From Candidatus Harrisonbacteria bacterium CG10_big_fil_rev_8_21_14_0_10_49_15 (GTDB lineage: Bacteria > Patescibacteriota > Minisyncoccia > UBA6257 > 1-14-0-10-44-23): a stretch of 54,021 nucleotides of DNA. Every line of letters starts with the position of its first letter. The stretch's first letter is position 1. This document shows positions 7,357-15,680 of the stretch, piece after piece. The notes below the pieces were generated by a model. It was given only the letters and a program-made list of their open reading frames with translations, was not told the DNA's origin and searched no databases. A program made the position numbers and the translations under genes. The stretch spans positions 1 to 54,021 of the forward strand of contig PFBD01000008.1 in assembly GCA_002773415.1 (NCBI GenBank). Reading direction: 5' to 3'.

Positions 7357-9831
7357 ATGAAAGAAGAAGCACCACAAGATTTTTACTACCGGGAGCCTCG
7401 TTTAGAAATGACTGTTGGCGGTCGGTTTTTTGTGCGTTTAACAAGCTTCTTCCTTTATGGTGTCTTGCTGGTGCTACTAGTAGTTTTCCTACTTTCAGAT
7501 ATTAATTGGATGCAGGCTGTCGGTGGGTTGCTGGTACTCTTCTTTTTAGATCGCTTGGTGCATATTAACAGGCCGGAGTGGTTGCTTGGGCGGGCGGGTA
7601 ATGACCAGCTGAATATTGCTAAGTACTGTACGCCGGAGACTTATATTGTATTAGAGCGGGCTATAGATAGAGCTATTTTGCGTGGCGGTGATTGGCGTTT
7701 GTATCTACTGGGTGGATTATTAAAGAGGCCGGAGGTGGTGCGAGTTTTTGACCGTCTTGATGTTCCGGTGCCTGATCTGCGGCGAAAGATCGTTGAGGCG
7801 CTGGGCGAAGATGATCTGCGCTTAAAGAAAAAAGATGTTTTGCGGGATGTCGGTGAGTTGATGAAGGCCGCCTTTACCTTGGCGCGCCATCACTATGGTT
7901 ACGCAGTTGAACCGCACGATGTTTTAGGGGCATTAGCGGTCACTAAAGATGAAAAGATCTCTAGATTGTTTACCTTATTTGAAATAGATCCGGCGGATGT
8001 GGAAACGGCTTTTATTTTTGCTCGCGAGGCGCATCGGTCCACAAATAAAATGCTGACTCATGCTGTCGGCAGGCGGCATAGGGTGATGAATCGGGCTTGG
8101 ACGGCTCGGCCAACACCACTGTTAGACAAGTACAGCACAGATTTTACGGATCTTTCACGACTTGGCTACGGCGTGCTGTTGGTTGGTCATGAGCAGGAGT
8201 ATCAGCGTCTAGAAAACGTGATGAGTAGGCCCGGAAGTGCTCGTGCTTTACTTGTTGGCGACCCGGGGAGCGGAAAGAATTCCATAGTTCAACATTTGGC
8301 GCTCATGATCAGCAAAGACAGGGTGCCAAAACCGCTTTTTGATAAGCGCCTTGTTTCTCTTTCGGTTGGGAGTTTGACCGCGGGAGCGGATGCAGGTGAG
8401 GTTGAGGCTCGGATAGAGAGTGTTTTGGAAGAGATCCGGCGCGCCGGCAATATAATTTTGTATATTCCGGATATTCATACGTTGCTGCGCACTTCAGGAC
8501 AGGGTCATTTGTCTGGTGCGGATGTGCTGGTGCAGATAATCACAAGTGGGGATATCCCGGTTATTGGGGCAACGTATCCTCAGGAATCAAAACAGTACAT
8601 TGAACCTAATCGGGAGTTTGCGGCTGCGTTTGAGCTTATTCGGGTTGATGAGATATCAGGGGCAGATGCGGTGCGTTATCTGACGTTTCAAAGTGTTGTT
8701 TTGGAAAAGCAGTTTGGGCTGGTTATTAGTTTTGGCGCTATTAAAAAATCGGTGGAGTTGGCGAAGCGGCATTTTCACGAAGCGCTGTTGCCTTCTTCAG
8801 CGGAAAGCCTGCTTGCGGAGACTTTGGCAAGAGCGCAGAGGGCTAAACAGCGGCTTGTTGGTCCGGCAGATGTTGTTAAGACGGCCGAGGGAAAGACAAA
8901 TGTGGTTATCCACGGCGCGGACAAAGAAGAGGCGGCGGCTTTGCTGAATTTAGAGGCGGAGATCCATAATCGATATATTGACCAGGAGCAGGCGGTTAGC
9001 GCGGTTGCGGACGCGTTGCGGCAGTACAGGAGTGGTTTGGCGCTACCTGGCGGGCCGATAGCAACGTTTTTATTTGTCGGGCCGACAGGAGTTGGTAAGA
9101 CAGAGCTGGCGAAGATAGTGGCCAGTGTGCAGTTTGGTTCAGTGGCGGCTATGGTTAGGTTTGATATGACAGAGTATCAAGACAAGCAGAGCATCACGCG
9201 ACTGATTGGCTCTTCAGACGGGGCAGTGACTGGTTCGTTGACTGAGTCTATTCGGCAGAGACCGTATAGTTTGATCCTTTTGGATGAGTTTGAGAAGGCG
9301 CATCCGGACATCTTGAATATATTTCTTCAGGTTTTTGATGATGGTCGCTTGACTGACAACGCCGGTAGGACGGTGGACTTCAGTAATGCTATTATCATCG
9401 CGACTAGCAACGCGCATTCGCAGTTTATCGTAGAGCAGTTACAGGCGGGCGCAGATGCAGAGACTGTGGCCGAGGTGCTAAAACAGAAATTAACGGGTTC
9501 TTTCCGGCCGGAGTTACTGAATCGTTTTTCGGATATCGTGGTCTTTCGACAGCTTTCACAAGAGGATATTTTCCGCATAGCGGAGCTGCAGCTGGCAGAG
9601 CTAAGCCATGTTGTGGCACAGAGCCGAGCGCTTGAAATAAGCTTTACGCGAGACGCGGTGGAGGCGATTGCGAGAATTGGTTTTGATCCGGTTTTTGGCG
9701 CCCGGCCACTGCGGCGAGCGATTGCACAGTATCTTAAAAATCCTTTAGCGGAGATGATTTTAAGCGGGAAGGTTGACCGTGGCGGAAGGCTTACGGTTCG
9801 ATATGACGGCGCCGAGTTTATTTTTGAGTAG
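7357..9831 (+). CDS. Membrane-anchored Clp-like double-AAA+ ATPase
   Basis: 824 aa. Two N-terminal membrane segments (about 28-68) are followed by a Clp_N-like region (about 160-235), AAA domain 1 and AAA domain 2 with a ClpB-type C-terminal small domain. Domain 2 is intact: GPTGVGKT (575-582), LLDEFEKAHPD (641-651) and the sensor TSN. Domain 1 is degenerate: GDPGSGKN replaces the usual GKT, and ILYIPDIH stands where ILFIDEIH is expected. It probably unfolds proteins at the membrane using domain 2, with domain 1 having reduced hydrolysis. No ClpP gene is present in the window. Confidence 0.85.
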   Translation: MKEEAPQDFYYREPRLEMTVGGRFFVRLTSFFLYGVLLVLLVVFLLSDINWMQAVGGLLVLFFLDRLVHINRPEWLLGRAGNDQLNIAKYCTPETYIVLERAIDRAILRGGDWRLYLLGGLLKRPEVVRVFDRLDVPVPDLRRKIVEALGEDDLRLKKKDVLRDVGELMKAAFTLARHHYGYAVEPHDVLGALAVTKDEKISRLFTLFEIDPADVETAFIFAREAHRSTNKMLTHAVGRRHRVMNRAWTARPTPLLDKYSTDFTDLSRLGYGVLLVGHEQEYQRLENVMSRPGSARALLVGDPGSGKNSIVQHLALMISKDRVPKPLFDKRLVSLSVGSLTAGADAGEVEARIESVLEEIRRAGNIILYIPDIHTLLRTSGQGHLSGADVLVQIITSGDIPVIGATYPQESKQYIEPNREFAAAFELIRVDEISGADAVRYLTFQSVVLEKQFGLVISFGAIKKSVELAKRHFHEALLPSSAESLLAETLARAQRAKQRLVGPADVVKTAEGKTNVVIHGADKEEAAALLNLEAEIHNRYIDQEQAVSAVADALRQYRSGLALPGGPIATFLFVGPTGVGKTELAKIVASVQFGSVAAMVRFDMTEYQDKQSITRLIGSSDGAVTGSLTESIRQRPYSLILLDEFEKAHPDILNIFLQVFDDGRLTDNAGRTVDFSNAIIIATSNAHSQFIVEQLQAGADAETVAEVLKQKLTGSFRPELLNRFSDIVVFRQLSQEDIFRIAELQLAELSHVVAQSRALEISFTRDAVEAIARIGFDPVFGARPLRRAIAQYLKNPLAEMILSGKVDRGGRLTVRYDGAEFIFE

Positions 9832-9872
9832 TTCATCTATCATTCATATACGGGTGTGTTAGAATTGGGGTA

Positions 9873-10406
9873 ATGGCAGCCCAACAGGGAGGCTCTGAGG
9901 TTAAACCGGGTAGACCTGAAGTTCAGTCTGGGGTTCAACCACGGAGCGTCGCCCCTGCAACCGTAGGGGTTAAAAAAGTTGTTTCCGCCGGTATTATTGT
10001 GTTTCGGCGGACGCGCGATGGTATTAAATTTTTGATCCTTTACCACGGTGGGGATTATTGGAATTTCCCAAAAGGGAAGTTAGAGGAGGCAGAGCGAAGT
10101 TGGGAAGCGGCTTTTCGGGAGGTGCACGAGGAGACGGGCCTAAAGAAGAGCGAACTTAAATTAGTCGGGAATTTCAAGGCTTTTGAGAAGTTCCACTATC
10201 AGCGTGGAAAAGAAAAGATATTTAAAGTGGTTATTCTTTATCTTGCTGAAACAACTCAGAAACAGATAACGGTCTCGGATGAGCACGATGGCTTTGGCTG
10301 GTTTCGGTTTGCGGATGCGAAAAGGATAATGGCTAAGCACAAAGATAGTATTAAGATCTTGAAGCAGGCTTACCTTTTTTTGAGGGAGCAGGAGGAGAAA
10401 AAATAA
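9873..10406 (+). CDS. Nudix hydrolase
   Basis: 177 aa. A low-complexity N-terminal extension of about 35 residues precedes a Nudix fold. The Nudix box is complete (GKLEEAERSWEAAFREVHEETGL, fitting GX5EX7REUXEEXGU), supplying the Mg2+-binding glutamates that cleave nucleoside diphosphates linked to another group. FPKG before the box is common in Ap4A/NTP pyrophosphohydrolases, but the substrate cannot be fixed. A TAGAAT box ends 7 nt before the ATG, suggesting a leaderless transcript. Confidence 0.9.
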   Translation: MAAQQGGSEVKPGRPEVQSGVQPRSVAPATVGVKKVVSAGIIVFRRTRDGIKFLILYHGGDYWNFPKGKLEEAERSWEAAFREVHEETGLKKSELKLVGNFKAFEKFHYQRGKEKIFKVVILYLAETTQKQITVSDEHDGFGWFRFADAKRIMAKHKDSIKILKQAYLFLREQEEKK

Positions 10407-10433
10407 CAGCAGGTCTGTATGGCTCATTCTGAG

Positions 10434-10500
10434 TCTGCCTTGCCAGTAGGCAGATTCAGTGAAGGATCATGAGATCCTTCACATACGTTCAGGATGACAA
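10434..10500. repeat. Cluster of short palindromes between nudix and rplT
   Basis: It includes a copy of the CTGCC/GGCAG palindrome family (10434-10455) and a perfect GTGAAGGATC/GATCCTTCAC hairpin near 10460-10483. The hairpin may terminate the converging nudix and rplT transcripts, though no clean U-tract is seen. Confidence 0.5.
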
Positions 10501-10502
10501 CG

Positions 10503-10853
10503 CTAGCGCGTTGTCACTTGATCAACGATCTGTTTAAAGACTTCAGGTTGGTGCTCGGCGATATCGGCCAGGATTTTTCGGTCAATGATTACATCCTTCT
10601 TCTTAAGGGCGTTTATAAAGACGCTGTAGCTCATGTCCTGTTCGCGGACAGCGGCATTTATCTTTATCTGCCAAAGGCGACGACTGGTGCGCTTTTTTTC
10701 TTTACGGCTTCTGTAGGCGTTAGTCCAGGCGTGCAAAAGTGCCTCCCTGGCGGCACGTTCTTTTGATTTGCGGTCCCAATTAAAGCCTTTGGTGTGCTTT
10801 AAAAGCTTTTTACGCTTTCGGATACCTGTTGGACCTGTTTTTACTCTTGGCAT
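10503..10853 (-). CDS. rplT: 50S ribosomal protein L20
   Basis: 116 aa, the normal bacterial size. It begins MPRVKTGPTGIRKRKK, carries the basic N-terminal helix that threads into 23S rRNA and assembles the large subunit early, and ends in the globular domain (IDRKILADIAEHQPEVFKQIV). It follows rpmI by 5 nt in the conserved infC-rpmI-rplT order. In many bacteria L20 represses this operon through its leader; nothing here proves that. Confidence 0.97.
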   Translation of the reverse strand: MPRVKTGPTGIRKRKKLLKHTKGFNWDRKSKERAAREALLHAWTNAYRSRKEKKRTSRRLWQIKINAAVREQDMSYSVFINALKKKDVIIDRKILADIAEHQPEVFKQIVDQVTTR

Positions 10854-10858
10854 GGGAT

Positions 10859-11044
10859 TTAGTTGACGCGGTTAAGGGCGGTTTTGATCAATTTTATATC
10901 ACTTGAAAATACAGTGGCACTCCGTTTTTGGGTGATCTGCTGGTTCTTGGTGCCTCGGGATCCGTTGTGACCGATGCCCATACGACGACGATTAAGTGTG
11001 CCGCCCTTTCGGAATTTTATGCGTTTGGTGACTGATTTTTTCAT
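10859..11044 (-). CDS. rpmI: 50S ribosomal protein L35
   Basis: 61 aa, a normal length for this small, very basic 23S-binding protein. The conserved KSVTKRIKFRKGG start and the R-RRMGIGHNGSRGTKNQ core are present. It lies between infC and rplT on the minus strand. The 160-nt gap to infC is filled with dispersed repeats. Confidence 0.95.
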   Translation of the reverse strand: MKKSVTKRIKFRKGGTLNRRRMGIGHNGSRGTKNQQITQKRSATVFSSDIKLIKTALNRVN

Positions 11045-11145
11045 GAATTAGCTGTTTAGTTTGTTAGCTGTTTAGCCTGCCTGCCGGTAGGCAGGCTTTT
11101 TAGGCCGCGTCCTACCCACCTAAGAAGCTAAACAGCTAAGCAGCT
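11045..11145. repeat. Repeat cluster inside the infC-rpmI gap
   Basis: Two opposed copies of the AGCTGTTTAGCTTCTTAG-type repeat (11048-11076 and 11120-11143) flank a GCCTGCCTGCC/GGTAGGCAGGC palindrome (11075-11096). On the RNA these would form a long hairpin between infC and rpmI. Confidence 0.65.
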
Positions 11146-11204
11146 CGTTGATACCACAATGGGAGAGATAATAGCAGAAAACCTTGAGGAACGCAAGCTC
11201 GGGC

Positions 11205-11759
11205 CTAGCGCTTGGGGGTGATAAGCATGGTGAAGCCTCGGCCACCTGGTCGGGGGGGAGAGATGACCTGGTGATCAACGGTGATCATGGTTTTTTCAAA
11301 CTCAATGAGTTTTTGTTTGGCGAACTCTTTATTGGCTTTTTCGCGGCCGCGCATGGTCATGACTATCTCCAGCTGATTGCCTTCTTTTAGAAAGCGATTG
11401 CCGCGCTCGGCCTTGAGTTCTAAGTCGCCGGCTGCTGAGCGAACACTTATTTGGATCTGTTTATTGGAAACCAACTTCTTCTTTCTTTCTAGGCGTTCTT
11501 TGCGAATCTTTTTGATCTCTTGATAGCGAAATTTATCAAAACTGACGAGTTTGGCTACTGGCGGTTGGGCTTGGGCAACTACCTCTACAAGATCCAGGCC
11601 TTGCTCTTTAGCTAGCTTAAGGGCGTCCGCAGTTGGCATGACACCGACATTTTCTCCTTCCGCGTCAATAACGCGCACTTCCGGCGCTTTTATTTTTTCG
11701 TTGGTCCGGTGGTTGATGACCGGATCGTCCTGGGCTCTTTTTCTTGGTCCTCTTCTCAA
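11205..11759 (-). CDS. infC: Translation initiation factor IF-3
   Basis: 184 aa with both domains. The N-domain is NEKIKAPEVRVIDAEGENVGVM followed by ALKLAKEQGLDLVEV. The C-domain is KFRYQEIKKIRKERLERKKK, ending ISPPRPGGRGFTMLITPKR. IF-3 binds the 30S subunit, keeps 50S off and checks the start codon. The frame begins with TTG at 11759; infC genes classically use rare start codons and autoregulate through them, so the TTG fits. It heads the infC-rpmI-rplT operon. Confidence 0.95.
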   Translation of the reverse strand: MRRGPRKRAQDDPVINHRTNEKIKAPEVRVIDAEGENVGVMPTADALKLAKEQGLDLVEVVAQAQPPVAKLVSFDKFRYQEIKKIRKERLERKKKLVSNKQIQISVRSAAGDLELKAERGNRFLKEGNQLEIVMTMRGREKANKEFAKQKLIEFEKTMITVDHQVISPPRPGGRGFTMLITPKR

Positions 11760-12011
11760 AGTGCGTTTACTTTAACAGTAATGTTGCGCTTAGTAAAGCG
11801 TTTAATGCTTTGGAGGCGGAGTGGAGTGTTGGTATTCACCGTAAGATAGAGATAGCGGAAATTCGTCAAAAGCCATAACATAAATTGGCTCGTATTTAGA
11901 TGGTTTAAGTGGGGAGGTGGGGGCAGATAGTATGAGAGAGCTTTGTTTATAGGTTTGACATTTCACGGGGGGGGATATCATTAGAGTTATTATTATTCAT
12001 ACTAAACATAT

Positions 12012-12434
12012 ATGGAAAAAAACTCTTCAGAATTTTATGCAGCTAGGGCTCCAGAACTTTATGCAGCTAGGGCGAGGGCGGAGGCGAGAAAATATCCAGA
12101 AGATTTAAATGCGGAGCGAGAGGAGATTCCTGATGAAGCTGAGAAGTTAGCGTTTATAGATAGAAAACGGCGAGAATTCAGAGAGGCGTTTGAAGCTGCA
12201 GGTGGTGACTATGAAGAGGCTCAAATGTTGCACTACAACTATCATCAATATTGTGGCCCACAGACCGGATTCTATCGTGACAACATAAGCAAAAAATGGC
12301 GTGCAGATATTGAAGAAAGAGCTTTTAGATTTGGGCTTGATAAAATTTCACTACCAAATTCTTGGGTTGTTTGGGGTGCCGATTCACCATTGCCACCTAA
12401 GGATGCTGAAGAAACGAGCGAGAATAAAGGATAG
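12012..12434 (+). CDS. Hypothetical soluble protein
   Basis: 140 aa, acidic and helical, with no family I recognise. The N-terminus holds a tandem repeat (EFYAARAP, then ELYAARARA) encoded by near-identical DNA, so it may be a recent duplication. A possible promoter (TTGACA near 11955) lies upstream, and a strong terminator follows at 12462-12499, so it is a single-gene unit. The 250 bases upstream to infC hold no other gene that I can see. Confidence 0.6.
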   Translation: MEKNSSEFYAARAPELYAARARAEARKYPEDLNAEREEIPDEAEKLAFIDRKRREFREAFEAAGGDYEEAQMLHYNYHQYCGPQTGFYRDNISKKWRADIEERAFRFGLDKISLPNSWVVWGADSPLPPKDAEETSENKG

Positions 12435-12461
12435 TGATTAAGCACGGAAGGGTAAAGTAGT

Positions 12462-12499
12462 AATGAATATAAGGCGCCTTCGGGCGCCTTATATTCATT
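12462..12499 (+). terminator. Strong intrinsic terminator
   Basis: A perfect 17-bp stem (aatgaatataaggcgcc and its complement) is closed by a TTCG tetraloop and followed by a T-rich stretch. Confidence 0.85.
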
Positions 12500-12573
12500 C
12501 TTTGTTGTGGAGGTGGGGGTATGGTTCGGCTCTGTTCACCACGAGAGTGGTTTATCGAAAATCAACAAACTTT

Positions 12574-12607
12574 TGTTTTTAGCTTGCCCTGAGTTTGTCG
12601 AATGGGC
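12574..12607. repeat. Dispersed GCCC-TTCGAC-GGGC repeat
   Basis: gccctgagtttgtcgaatgggc lies just beyond the tmRNA 3' end. The same repeat type occurs in frame inside ileS at 16686-16724, so it is a dispersed element. Confidence 0.6.
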
Positions 12608-12615
12608 GAGTCGAG

Positions 12616-12932
12616 TGGAGACGGGGGTATCGAAACCCCGTGCATTGGCACCTTCAATAATCATCTACAGGCTTAGTTCAAAAAGAACAGCAGTTGAGCT
12701 TCTAAGGTTTTCGAGTAGCGTCTAGAAACTCAATGAGCGCTACCTTAGTTCCAGGTATAACACCGGTAATTGATCCTATGGAACTTCGGACCACCGATGT
12801 CGCCGCGCTTAGTTAAGCGTACGCGAGAGCAGCATTTCTGTTGCCTTTTTGGTTTTGGGCCAGTTTGCAAGTTAGCCCAGCTTGACCTGCAGATTATCAA
12901 AGATCAATCCAATGTCGAAGCCTTGCGTCCCC
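12616..12932 (-). ncRNA. ssrA: Transfer-messenger RNA
   Basis: About 317 nt. The 5' end, GGGGACGCAAGGCTTCGAC, and the 3' end, with a TTCGAT T-loop and CGTCTCCA, form the seven-pair tRNA-like acceptor. CCA is not encoded. A reading frame ending GCTGCTCTCGCGTACGCTTAA (stop at 12813-12815) gives a tag ending AALAYA, a plausible protease-recognition tail. The exact resume codon is not obvious. tmRNA rescues stalled ribosomes together with SmpB, encoded 11 nt upstream on the same strand. Confidence 0.9.
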
Positions 12933-12943
12933 ATTGGAGGCGA

Positions 12944-13384
12944 TTAACGCCGGTCTCTCATCTCGCGTCGGGCGGATTTTGCTTTAAGCGCTTCGCGCTT
13001 ATCGCCCTTTTTTAAGGGGCGGGCAATACCCAGCTCTAATTTGATGAGATGGTTTTTATTATATACTGACAAAGGTACGATTGTCAACTTGTCTTCTTCG
13101 GCTGACTGCCAGAGTTTTTTGATCTCATGCTGCTTAAGAAGCAGTTGGCGGTCGCGCAGGGGATCGTAGCTGACAGGCATGTTTTTAACCTGGTAAGGAG
13201 CGATATCCGCGCCACGTAGAATAGGACGTCCGCCACTGAATTTTATGACCGCGCCGGCGATGTTTATTTTTCCTTGTTGGATGGATTTAACCTCATGGCC
13301 GAGCAAAACTAAGCCGGCCTCCAGGCGATCTAGGATCTCGTAGTCATGTCTGGCTTTTCGGTTTTGAGCGTATGGTTCAGCCAT
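12944..13384 (-). CDS. smpB: SsrA-binding protein SmpB
   Basis: 146 aa, the normal length. Conserved features are the N-terminal NRKARHDYEILDRLEAGLVLLGHEVKS, the OB-fold segment and a basic C-terminal tail (KREALKAKSARREMRDRR) that enters the decoding centre. It delivers alanylated tmRNA to stalled ribosomes. Its gene lies immediately before ssrA and diverges from argS across a 34-nt gap. A TATAAT box (13391-13396, minus strand) ends 6 nt before the ATG, so the mRNA is probably leaderless. Confidence 0.96.
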   Translation of the reverse strand: MAEPYAQNRKARHDYEILDRLEAGLVLLGHEVKSIQQGKINIAGAVIKFSGGRPILRGADIAPYQVKNMPVSYDPLRDRQLLLKQHEIKKLWQSAEEDKLTIVPLSVYNKNHLIKLELGIARPLKKGDKREALKAKSARREMRDRR

Positions 13385-13390
13385 AGTGTT

Positions 13391-13412
13391 ATTATACGCT
13401 AGAGGATATACT
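13391..13412. promoter_or_regulatory. Divergent -10 boxes for smpB and argS
   Basis: The minus-strand TATAAT (13391-13396) serves smpB and the plus-strand TATACT (13407-13412) serves argS. Both ATGs lie 6 nt after their -10 box, so both transcripts look leaderless. Confidence 0.6.
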
Positions 13413-13418
13413 ATGCAT

Positions 13419-15125
13419 ATGCAAGGATTTGTTAAAGAATTTATACAAAAAACTCTGGAGTTAAAAGCTGAGCCGGGCGTGGAGGTGCCGACTGTGGCTA
13501 GTTATGGCCACTACTCTAGTAATGTCGCGATGCAACTCGCCAAAGAGCGGGGGGTTAATCCGCGAGATTTAGCGCAGGATTTTATAGCAAGCTTACAGGT
13601 TGCGGACAAAGACGGTGTATTTACGAATATAGAATTGGCCGGGCCGGGGTTTATTAATTTTTGGTTGAGTTCAGATTGGTTGCGCGAGCAGTTGGTGAAG
13701 AAGTACGGTAAAAAGATAGATGGAGTGAATGTCGGTAAAAAGGAGCAGGTGATTGTAGAGTATTCTTCAATTAACATTGCCAAGAGGATGCATGTTGGTC
13801 ATCTGCGGACGACAATAATTGGTGACGCGCTAGCGAATATCCACGAGTATCTGGGCTACAAGGTAACGAGATGGAACTACTTGGGGGATTGGGGTACGCA
13901 GTTTGGGAAGCTTATTGCCGCGTATAAGCTCTGGGGGGATAAAGAGGAGGTGGCACAGGCGCCGATTGAGAGCCTGCTTACTTTATATGTGAAGTTTCAT
14001 GATGAAGCTAAGCAAGGTCCAACGCTGGAGGACAAGGGGCGGGCGGAGTTCAAGAAGTTGGAAGATGGCGACTCTGAAAATCGGAAACTTTGGCAGTGGT
14101 TTAAAGAAGAGACGCTGAAGGAGGTATCGGTTATTTATAGACGTCTTGGTGTGGATTTTGACGTGGATATTGGCGAGGCTTTTTACGAGAAGGCGTTACA
14201 GTCTATTATTAAAGACCTAAAGAAAAAGGGGATCGCCCAGGAGAGTGAGGGGGCGATAATTGTGCCGCTAGAGGAGTTTAATTTACCGCCGGCGCTTATT
14301 CAAAAGTCAGATGGCGCGACCTTGTACTTAACGCGAGATATCGCGAATCTTGAGTATCGCTTAAAAAAGTATAAGCCAAGCAAGATATTGATCGTGGTTG
14401 GCAATGAGCAGTCCCTGCATTTTCGTCAGCTCGGTGCTATCTCGCAGCTGATGGGGCTGAATTCTTCTGAGTTACGACACGTTTCCTATGGCCTTATACT
14501 TGGCGCGGATGGTAAGAAGTTTTCTACCAGAGAGGGTGGGGTTGTTAGTATTGAAGAACTGTTGGATAAGGCGGTGGAGATGGCGTATGGCGTGGTGAGC
14601 CAAAAGAATCCGGACCTGCCGGAGGAGGAGAGGCGGCAAGTGGCGGAGGCGGTTGGTGTGGGTGCGCTGAAGTATAACGACCTGCGGGAGAACCGGAACT
14701 CGGATATTATTTTTGACTGGGATCAGATGTTGAATCTTGCCGGAAATACCGCGCCGTATTTACAGTACACAGTTGCTCGGTTGCGTAGCATACTTAGGAA
14801 ATCCCAAATTCCAAGCACCAAATTCCAAATAAAAAAGGCAAATCTCAAACTATTAGATCAGGAGATCGAGCTGGCGCTGATGAAAAAGATGTTGGATTTT
14901 GATGATAGTGTAATAGTTAGTGCGCAACAATATATGACGAGCCATCTAGCGACCTATTTGCATGAGCTGTCGCAGATGGCGAATCAATACTACGAGCAGG
15001 TGCATGTGCTTGCGGATGAGAACGAAGAACGAAAGTTAGCGCGTTTGGCGTTTGTGGATAGAGTGGCCGCGGTGCTAACCAAAGGATTAGAGCTTTTGGG
15101 TATTGACGTGCCGGAGCGGATTTAG
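13419..15125 (+). CDS. argS: Arginyl-tRNA synthetase
   Basis: 568 aa class I synthetase charging tRNA-Arg. The HIGH-type motif is HVGHLRTT, preceded by EYSSINIAKRM, and the KMSKS-type loop is GKKFSTREGG. The N-terminal Add1 domain and C-terminal DALR domain (LSQMANQYYEQVHVL) are both present. The start is chosen as ATG 13419 because it lies 6 nt after the TATACT box; the ORF-track start, GTG 13386, is upstream of that promoter. A stretch near 14799-14849 (KSQIPSTKFQIKKANLK) looks like an in-frame copy of an intergenic repeat placed in a surface loop. Confidence 0.95.
   Translation: MQGFVKEFIQKTLELKAEPGVEVPTVASYGHYSSNVAMQLAKERGVNPRDLAQDFIASLQVADKDGVFTNIELAGPGFINFWLSSDWLREQLVKKYGKKIDGVNVGKKEQVIVEYSSINIAKRMHVGHLRTTIIGDALANIHEYLGYKVTRWNYLGDWGTQFGKLIAAYKLWGDKEEVAQAPIESLLTLYVKFHDEAKQGPTLEDKGRAEFKKLEDGDSENRKLWQWFKEETLKEVSVIYRRLGVDFDVDIGEAFYEKALQSIIKDLKKKGIAQESEGAIIVPLEEFNLPPALIQKSDGATLYLTRDIANLEYRLKKYKPSKILIVVGNEQSLHFRQLGAISQLMGLNSSELRHVSYGLILGADGKKFSTREGGVVSIEELLDKAVEMAYGVVSQKNPDLPEEERRQVAEAVGVGALKYNDLRENRNSDIIFDWDQMLNLAGNTAPYLQYTVARLRSILRKSQIPSTKFQIKKANLKLLDQEIELALMKKMLDFDDSVIVSAQQYMTSHLATYLHELSQMANQYYEQVHVLADENEERKLARLAFVDRVAAVLTKGLELLGIDVPERI
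14799..14849. repeat. AATTCCAA-type dispersed repeat inside argS
   Basis: aaatcccaaattccaagcac and the following caaattccaaat repeat match the intergenic repeat upstream of secG (26468-26560) and part of the ileS insert (18054-18085). It is read in frame as about 17 extra residues between LRSILRK and LLDQEIELALMKK. Confidence 0.6.
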
Positions 15126-15177
15126 TGTGAGCTTATTAGCTGTTTAGCTTCTTAGCTGATTAGGGTCTGAAAACGAA

Positions 15178-15217
15178 GCGAGGCCACGACGTCCCGGGTG
15201 GGTCGCCGTGGCCGCGT
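15178..15217 (-). terminator. GC-rich hairpin after the 75-aa gene
   Basis: GGCCACG (15182-15188) and CGTGGCC (15207-15213) form the core stem of a long GC-rich hairpin downstream of the minus-strand gene, with a weak T-rich tail (ttcgtttt). Confidence 0.55.
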
Positions 15218-15239
15218 TGCTTGTTGCGAGCTTAGAGTG

Positions 15240-15467
15240 CTATGCCTCCTCGGAGGCTGTTCTCTTCCGGCAATCCATGGCGACTGCGATAGTCTGGTGC
15301 AGGCTGGCGACATAGGTCGCACAGGGGCGGCACTTGAACACACGCTCGCGAATGCGTCTGATGCGCCACTCCTGCTTGTAGAAGTGGACTACCCACCCGA
15401 TGATTGCTTTTCTTCTGACTCCGTCTTTGCAGCCGGGTACCGGTTCGTTCAGTTCGTTGTTGGTCAT
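15240..15467 (-). CDS. GC-rich small protein with a possible CxxC zinc motif
   Basis: 75 aa with no family recognised. A single FKCRPCATY motif could be half of a zinc site, with another cysteine at each end. The start is well supported: AGGAG lies 7 nt before the ATG, and a TTGACA promoter lies about 70 nt upstream (near 15548 on the minus strand). Base composition and codon use are much more GC-rich than the neighbours. It is the cargo of the 36-bp inverted-repeat unit, which suggests transfer. Confidence 0.6.
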   Translation of the reverse strand: MTNNELNEPVPGCKDGVRRKAIIGWVVHFYKQEWRIRRIRERVFKCRPCATYVASLHQTIAVAMDCRKRTASEEA

Positions 15468-15571
15468 CGCTTTCTCCTGGTTGTTGTGGGTCAGGCGAAC
15501 ATTGCGTCGTTCATTCCGTGATTAGTAAATCATTTTTATATTTTGTCAATAGTGCAAAGCTGGGAGAGTTT

Positions 15572-15680
15572 GGTATACTGGGGCTAATTGAATAGTCGTT
15601 AAAGCAGTGAGGTTATCTGATATATAACTAGCTGCGGTGAAATTTTTTTATTTGCCGCACTGGTTGTGCGGTTTTTTTCT
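15572..15680 (+). promoter_or_regulatory. Putative attenuator leader of ileS
   Basis: After a TATACT box (15573-15578) come two mutually exclusive hairpins. TGCGG..AAAT/ATTT..CCGCA (about 15633-15660) could prevent formation of CCGCACTGGTTGTGCGG followed by seven T (about 15656-15680), an intrinsic terminator. This has the logic of transcription attenuation. I see no T-box sequence or leader peptide, so the sensor is unknown. A separate small RNA is the alternative. Confidence 0.45.

Noticed and set aside
12507-12725. ORF of 72 aa on the plus strand
   Set aside because: It lies over the tmRNA 3' end and a dispersed repeat on the opposite strand.
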